Source: JASHSH01 sp036490215
GTDB taxonomy: Bacteria; Pseudomonadota; Alphaproteobacteria; Rhodospirillales; Magnetospirillaceae
Assembly: GCA_036490215.1 (NCBI GenBank)
Contig: DASXEH010000002.1
Coordinates: 4,895 to 68,894 of the forward strand
Direction: 5' to 3'
DNA length: 64,000 nucleotides
Each line of letters begins with the position of its first letter. Position 1 is the first letter of the stretch. A model generated the notes under the pieces. The model did not search any database and had not been told where the DNA came from. It saw nothing but the letters and a program-made list of their open reading frames with translations. Position numbers and translations under genes: made by a program. Below are positions 59,378-64,000 of the stretch, piece by piece.

Positions 59378-60958
59378 TTACGGATTCGCCCGCAAATCCG
59401 CCACGCGGCCGAGTTCGACGCCGTCGCGCACCACCGTCACAATGGCTTTTGCGTCCTTGGGTGCGCAGGGAAAGCGCTGCGGCGCGATCACGAATTCGGT
59501 CGGCGCATCGCCCTCGGTCTTGATCCAGGTCGAAGGCACGATCTGGGAAATATCGTTCCACCACACACAGACCTTATAGCGGTGCGGCGCCATCTCGGTG
59601 CCCTCGGCACGCAGCTTGACGCGCAGGCGATCGACCAGCTCGCTCTCGTCCAGCACCCAGTAATCTTGTTCGAAACGATCGACCGTGCCGTGCACGCCGC
59701 CGGCCAGTTCGTTGAACCAGATGTATTCGTAAGGATACAGATCGATCATCGCGCGCAGCGTCAGAAGGACCGACGCGGCAGCAGCCAGCATGACGGCCAT
59801 CCGCGCGATGACATGGCTCCGCGCGACCTCGACGACCGCGAAGCCGGCCAAAGCCGCCAACGGCGGCAAAATGAACAAGAAGTGGCGGATGCCATCATAG
59901 AACGTCGCATGGGTGACGATGGCGGCGAAAGGCGCAAAGGCAAAGGCGCAAGCGATCGCGGCGAAGGCCGGGGCGAACCGGCGATTGCCATCAGGCGCGC
60001 GCCGCTTCAGAGACGCCGCGAGGGGGATCGCGAAGATACCAGCCAGGAAAAAGAACGGCAGCTTGGCCAGCAGATAGCCCGGGATAAAGGTCCAAGGCAG
60101 ATCGGTGGTGCGCACCTGCTCGCCCCAGAAGGGGAAGGGAAAGTTGATCGGCAGCTTCTTGAAATGGGTCGCCGCCTCAAGGGGATGGGCGAACGGATCG
60201 ACCAATCCCCAAGGCCAGCAGAGCAGCATCACGATCCAGACGATCACGAGGATCAGTGGCCCCTGCCAGAGCAACCGAAGCAGCAGCGGGCGCAGCGCGA
60301 CCCGTTCCACCACGGCAAAGCCGATCACGACCGCGGCGAAATTCGCCACCAGGATCGGCAGCGCGCCGACGCGCAAGCCCGCGGCGAGGCCGCTCATCAG
60401 CGCGACCAGCAGCACCGACGAGAGGCGTGGCTTCGCCAGCTCGTCGCCATAGCGCAGCATCGCGATCAGCGCCCAGGTCATCAGCGCGGCGAATGGGACA
60501 TCGACCGGCAGCACCGCCATCTGGCCCCAGAAATAGGGCAGCAGCGCCAGCAGCAGCAGCGCCGCGAAACCGGCCCAGGGCCCGCCCAACCGCCGGCCGA
60601 GACGCCATGTTCCCGCCAACGCCACGATGCCGAGCAGCATCCCCAGCCCATGACGAACCGCGAACCCGTCATCGCCCGGCGTGAGGCGCGCGAGCGCGGC
60701 CATCAGCGCGTAAAGCCCTGCGCCGTAGTAATGCAGATCAAAATAGTCGAAGGACGAGGTGTCGGCGCCGAGTGTCAGATACCAGCGCAGCGACATATCG
60801 CCATAGCGCGCCGTGTTCCACTCATCGGCACCCACGCCGTAATGGCCGAAGGTGGCAGCGGCGATGACCAGCATCGCCGCCAGCGCGGCGATCGAAAAAC
60901 GGTCTGCCAGAGATTGCGGAATACAGCGCGTGATCATTCTTCGTTTCTTATACGGCAA
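59378..60958 (-). CDS. GT39-type membrane glycosyltransferase (ArnT/PMT-like)
   Basis: 526 residues with about eleven hydrophobic segments. The first periplasmic loop holds the catalytic acidic pair in FGHYGVGADEWNTARYGDM, followed by DLHYYGAGLYALMAALAR, the usual layout of dolichyl- or undecaprenyl-phosphate sugar transferases. A C-terminal periplasmic domain of about 110 residues (LYPYEYIWFNELAGGVHG) is similar to that of DUF2723/PMT_2 proteins. It probably transfers a sugar to a lipid or protein at the outer face of the inner membrane. An ATG at 60937 is an alternative start. Confidence 0.8.
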   Translation of the reverse strand: MPYKKRRMITRCIPQSLADRFSIAALAAMLVIAAATFGHYGVGADEWNTARYGDMSLRWYLTLGADTSSFDYFDLHYYGAGLYALMAALARLTPGDDGFAVRHGLGMLLGIVALAGTWRLGRRLGGPWAGFAALLLLALLPYFWGQMAVLPVDVPFAALMTWALIAMLRYGDELAKPRLSSVLLVALMSGLAAGLRVGALPILVANFAAVVIGFAVVERVALRPLLLRLLWQGPLILVIVWIVMLLCWPWGLVDPFAHPLEAATHFKKLPINFPFPFWGEQVRTTDLPWTFIPGYLLAKLPFFFLAGIFAIPLAASLKRRAPDGNRRFAPAFAAIACAFAFAPFAAIVTHATFYDGIRHFLFILPPLAALAGFAVVEVARSHVIARMAVMLAAAASVLLTLRAMIDLYPYEYIWFNELAGGVHGTVDRFEQDYWVLDESELVDRLRVKLRAEGTEMAPHRYKVCVWWNDISQIVPSTWIKTEGDAPTEFVIAPQRFPCAPKDAKAIVTVVRDGVELGRVADLRANP

Positions 60959-61019
60959 CGGGCCGCAACGCTATCGCGTCGCGGCCCATGTCTTGTGACG
61001 ATGTCGTCGGATGCCGATC

Positions 61020-62885
61020 TTATTTAATGCTGCGGATGCGCTCGATCTGCGAAACGTCACGCACCGCACCGCGCGCGGCGCTGGTCGCCATTGCGGCATA
61101 GGCGCGCAGGGCCTGGCTGACCTCGCGCTTGCGGCCAACCGGCTTCCACGCATCGATACCGCGCGCCACCATCGCCGCGCGGCGGCGGCCGAGTTCGGCT
61201 TCGTCGATACGCAGGTTGATGCTGCGGTTGGGAATATCGATGTCGATGAAGTCGCCCTGTTGCACGAGCGCGATCGCACCGCCCTCGCCCGCTTCCGGCG
61301 AGCAATGGCCGATGGATAGGCCCGAAGTGCCGCCCGAGAAACGGCCATCGGTCACCAACGCGCAGGCTTTGCCCAAGCCGCGGCTCTTCAGATACGAAGT
61401 GGGGTAGAGCATCTCCTGCATGCCCGGCCCGCCCTTCGGGCCTTCGTAGCGGATCAGCACCACATCGCCTTCCTTGACGTCGCCGCCGAGGATCTTGGCC
61501 ACCGCCTCATCCTGGCTTTCGCAGATCACGGCCGGGCCCGAGAATTTCAGGTTGCTGGCATCGACGCCGGCCGTCTTCACGATGCAGCCTTCCTCGGCGA
61601 TGTTGCCGTAGAGCACGGCGAGGCCGCCGTCTTTGCTGAAGGCGTGCGCCGCATTGCGGATCGCGCCGGTCTCGCGGTTGGTGTCGAGTTCGGTGTAGCG
61701 CTTGTCTTGACTGAACGCCTTCGTGGTACGCACACCGCCGGGCGCGGCCATATAGAACTTCTTCACCGCGCCGGCCACTTTACCGGTCACGTCCCATTTC
61801 TTCAGTGCGGCCTTCAAAGTGGGGGCGTGCGTCATCTTCACGTTGCGATGGAGCAGGTTCGCGCGGTCGAGCTCGCCCAGAATCGCCATCACGCCGCCGG
61901 CGCGATGCACGTCTTCGAGATGCACGTCGGACTTGGCCGGCGCGACCTTGCAGATGTTCGGCACGCGGCGGCTGAGCCGGTCGATATCGGCCATGGTGAA
62001 GTTGACTTCGCCTTCCTGGGCGGCGGCCAACAGATGCAGCACCGTGTTGGTCGATCCGCCCATGGCGATGTCGAGCGTCATCGCGTTCTCGAACGCCTCG
62101 AAATTGGCGATCGCGCGCGGCAGCACCGATTCGTCATTCTGTTCGTAATAGCGCTTGGCCAGTTCGACGATCAGGCGGCCGGCCTTGAGGAACAGCCCTT
62201 TGCGGTCTTTGTGTGTGGCAACGATGCTGCCGTTGCCGGGCAGCGAAAGGCCCAGCGCTTCGGTCAGGCAGTTCATCGAATTGGCGGTGAACATGCCCGA
62301 GCACGATCCGCAGGTCGGGCAGGACGAGCGTTCCATGGCGGCCGAGTCGGCATCGCTGACGCGCGTATCGGCGCCCGCGACCATGGCGTCGATCAAGTCG
62401 ACCGCCTTTTCCTTGCCGTCGATCACGACCTTGCCCGCTTCCATCGGCCCGCCCGAGACGAAGACGACGGGGATGTTGAGGCGCATCGCGGCCATCAGCA
62501 TACCGGGGGTGATCTTGTCGCAGTTGGAGATGCACACCATCGCGTCGGCGGTGTGCGCATTGACCATGTACTCGACCGCGTCGGCGATCAGCTCGCGCGA
62601 GGGCAGCGAATAGAGCATGCCGGAATGGCCCATCGCGATGCCGTCATCGACCGCGATGGTGTTGAACTCCTTGGCCACGCCGCCGGCCTTCTCGACCTCG
62701 CGCGCCACCATCTGGCCAAGGTCCTTCAAATGGACATGGCCGGGCACGAACTGAGTGAAGGAATTGGCGATGGCGATGATCGGCTTGCCGAAATCCTCGT
62801 CCTTCATACCCGTCGCGCGCCACAGGCCGCGCGCACCGGCCATGTTGCGGCCATGGGTGGAGGTTCTGGAACGATAATGGGGCAT
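61020..62885 (-). CDS. ilvD: Dihydroxy-acid dehydratase
   Basis: 621 residues from the ATG at 62885 (MPHYRSRTSTHGRNMAGARG); a long in-frame extension upstream is shadow sequence. Cluster cysteines are in SNCDKITPG and SCPTCGSCSGMFTANSMN, and PGHVHLKDLGQ and GRFSGGTSGLSIGHCSPEA are the other signatures. It dehydrates dihydroxy acids in isoleucine and valine synthesis. It needs an Fe-S cluster, which ErpA-type carriers supply. Confidence 0.97.
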   Translation of the reverse strand: MPHYRSRTSTHGRNMAGARGLWRATGMKDEDFGKPIIAIANSFTQFVPGHVHLKDLGQMVAREVEKAGGVAKEFNTIAVDDGIAMGHSGMLYSLPSRELIADAVEYMVNAHTADAMVCISNCDKITPGMLMAAMRLNIPVVFVSGGPMEAGKVVIDGKEKAVDLIDAMVAGADTRVSDADSAAMERSSCPTCGSCSGMFTANSMNCLTEALGLSLPGNGSIVATHKDRKGLFLKAGRLIVELAKRYYEQNDESVLPRAIANFEAFENAMTLDIAMGGSTNTVLHLLAAAQEGEVNFTMADIDRLSRRVPNICKVAPAKSDVHLEDVHRAGGVMAILGELDRANLLHRNVKMTHAPTLKAALKKWDVTGKVAGAVKKFYMAAPGGVRTTKAFSQDKRYTELDTNRETGAIRNAAHAFSKDGGLAVLYGNIAEEGCIVKTAGVDASNLKFSGPAVICESQDEAVAKILGGDVKEGDVVLIRYEGPKGGPGMQEMLYPTSYLKSRGLGKACALVTDGRFSGGTSGLSIGHCSPEAGEGGAIALVQQGDFIDIDIPNRSINLRIDEAELGRRRAAMVARGIDAWKPVGRKREVSQALRAYAAMATSAARGAVRDVSQIERIRSIK

Positions 62886-63046
62886 GACGATCCTCTTAAG
62901 CGGCGTGTTGGGGCGGTGCGGGCGGTTGGTTAACGCCTTCTTCGAATGGGCGGCGAGAATAGCCCCGGGTGCCATAGCTGGGAAGGCCCCCGAGACATAT
63001 ATGGGGCGATGGCTGTACCGCGATCCGGTAGGGTCTAAACACGCAT

Positions 63047-63751
63047 CTATGCGGCTTTCGCGGGTGCGGGAGCCGGGGCCGGCGGCGGGAATTCGGCACG
63101 GACCAACACGGCGATCAGCGCCAGCACCGGCGGCACGACGAAACACCACATTTGCGTATAGAAAAACATCGCCGCCGCAGCCGCGCAGCCAAAGACGAAG
63201 GTGAGCATGTTGCCCGCCGTGCGCTTGAGCCGGGCCCGTGACTGTCCGGGCACAGCCTCCGGTGCGCCGCGCAGCACATCGGCCAGGTCGATCATCAGCT
63301 GGGTGGTATTGCCGGTCATAATGGTGGTGGTGGGCGCGGTGGGCATATGGATGCGCTGCACCGCGTTCTGCACGGCCATGGCCGCAACCAAGGTCAGGCC
63401 CGTCACCAAGGCCGGCAGGGCATCGCCATCGGGAAACGGACCCAGCTCGAGCGCCAGGATCGCCGCCACGATCAGCAGGGTCAGCTTGATGCCCAGCAGG
63501 ATGCGCACGGTGCTGCTGGTGCTGTGGCCGATCGTCGCGCCCAGGCCACGGACCGCCATCACCACCAAGCAAAAGACGGGGATGGCGAGAAGCTTCGAGA
63601 CGACGCCCGAGGTACCGAACACCACCGCGGCGCCGGCGGTCACCAGATTGCCGGTGACATGCGCGGTGAACAGGCCTTGGAGCGCCAGGAACCCAGCCGT
63701 ATCGACATAGCCGCCATTGAGGCTGAGCAGCAACGGAAGGGTGGGTTTCAT
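63047..63751 (-). CDS. YoaK/DUF1275 family membrane protein
   Basis: 234 residues with about six hydrophobic segments. The N-terminal LLLSLNGGYVDTAGFLALQGLFTAHVTGNLV is the family hallmark, followed by AMAVQNAVQRIHMPTAPTTTIMTGNTTQL. The function is unknown. Its start overlaps the stop of a small upstream gene by 4 bp. The C-terminus is Ala/Pro-rich. Confidence 0.9.
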   Translation of the reverse strand: MKPTLPLLLSLNGGYVDTAGFLALQGLFTAHVTGNLVTAGAAVVFGTSGVVSKLLAIPVFCLVVMAVRGLGATIGHSTSSTVRILLGIKLTLLIVAAILALELGPFPDGDALPALVTGLTLVAAMAVQNAVQRIHMPTAPTTTIMTGNTTQLMIDLADVLRGAPEAVPGQSRARLKRTAGNMLTFVFGCAAAAAMFFYTQMWCFVVPPVLALIAVLVRAEFPPPAPAPAPAKAA

Positions 63752-63972
63752 GGGGCAACCTCGCCCTCACTCGGAGGGCTGTGGGCCTTTCTGACATGGT
63801 TGACGGCTTTAAATACCCTCCAGACTACAAAAGCAGCGAGCAGCACCAAACTGATCGCTAGGGGCCACGGCGCTTCGATAGGGAGATACGAGACTCCGGC
63901 AACAACGAGGCCGTAGACCAAAACTTGCCGGAACGGGATCCTTTTATGCGGCGTCTTAGTCTTACTTGCCAT
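63748..63972 (-). CDS. Small membrane protein, unknown
   Basis: 74 residues, not recognised. A basic N-terminus (MASKTKTPHKRIPFRQ) is followed by two hydrophobic helices (VLVYGLVVAGVSYL and WPLAISLVLLAAFVVWRVF) and a basic C-terminal tail. It overlaps the YoaK gene by 4 bp and so is probably translated with it. The last 28 bases of the window hold nothing recognisable. Confidence 0.6.
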   Translation of the reverse strand: MASKTKTPHKRIPFRQVLVYGLVVAGVSYLPIEAPWPLAISLVLLAAFVVWRVFKAVNHVRKAHSPPSEGEVAP

Positions 63973-64000
63973 CTGCCCTCATCCCTCAGCTCGAACCCTG

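Noticed and set aside
62886..63797. Long N-terminal extension of the ilvD frame
   Set aside because: It runs across the YoaK gene in a shadow frame; IlvD starts at 62885 as MPHYRSRTSTHG, the usual family start.
1..64000. Prophage, insertion sequence, CRISPR array, tRNA or rRNA
   Set aside because: No integrase, transposase, cas gene, regularly spaced direct-repeat array or cloverleaf sequence was seen in the window.

Overview
The window is about 64 kb of high-GC, gene-dense chromosome. It looks like a free-living alphaproteobacterium. The main evidence is the block argS - SPOR protein - nagZ - (site-2 protease) - scpA - scpB - tatA - tatB - tatC - serS - surE - pcm - LysM/LytM lipoprotein - DUF815 ATPase - yajC - secD - secF - Mth938 protein, flanked by dgt/erpA/xthA, an order I know from this class. 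An RpoH-type sigma factor and a candidate alphaproteobacterial-type heat-shock promoter on groESL agree with this. The genus cannot be fixed; a Rhodospirillales-like lineage is a guess. No phage, insertion sequence, CRISPR array, tRNA or rRNA gene was seen.

Layout. 1-5.1 kb (+): the 3' part of a membrane glycosyltransferase, an MFS permease, and an L,D-transpeptidase followed by a MepK-like M15 peptidase, a pair that makes and cuts cell-wall cross-links. 5.3-13.2 kb (-): a tightly overlapping eight-gene operon encoding a secreted LolA-like protein, a DUF4910 aminopeptidase-fold protein, an acyl carrier protein, an AAC(3)-fold acyltransferase, a methyltransferase with a PqqD-like N-terminus, a PLP aminotransferase, an AMP-forming ligase and an M29/NicX-like metalloenzyme. 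This is the best candidate for an undescribed biosynthetic system. 13.4-16.7 kb (+): the ATP-grasp / alpha-E / transglutaminase operon, preceded by a near-consensus sigma-54 promoter. 16.8-25.8 kb (+): two paralogous hybrid histidine kinases with LytS-type membrane sensors and arrays of six and seven PAS domains. 25.8-28.5 kb (+): a promoter, a TPP riboswitch and a ThiZ-ThiX-ThiY pyrimidine ABC importer. 28.5-30.2 kb: an MFS exporter and a divergent ArsR-type repressor with palindromic candidate operators between them. 30.2-33.6 kb (-): a CPA1 antiporter, a Panacea-domain protein with a small partner, and rpoH with a long leader holding a short upstream ORF. 34.1-36.1 kb: a small membrane protein plus a PuuD-like membrane domain, sodB and the Mth938 protein.

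36.3-55.2 kb (mostly -) is the conserved housekeeping block: Sec and Tat export, ScpAB chromosome condensation, peptidoglycan recycling, two tRNA synthetases, SurE/Pcm repair and dGTPase. erpA (+) and a secreted metalloprotease-like protein complete it. 55.3-64 kb holds xthA (+), groEL/groES (-), a Sel1 protein with a 51-residue membrane protein (+), a GT39-type membrane transferase (-), ilvD (-), a YoaK protein (-) and a small membrane protein (-).

Six palindromic intergenic repeats of three types are scattered through the window, four of them between convergent genes. One of them carries a decayed copy of the 3' end of xthA.
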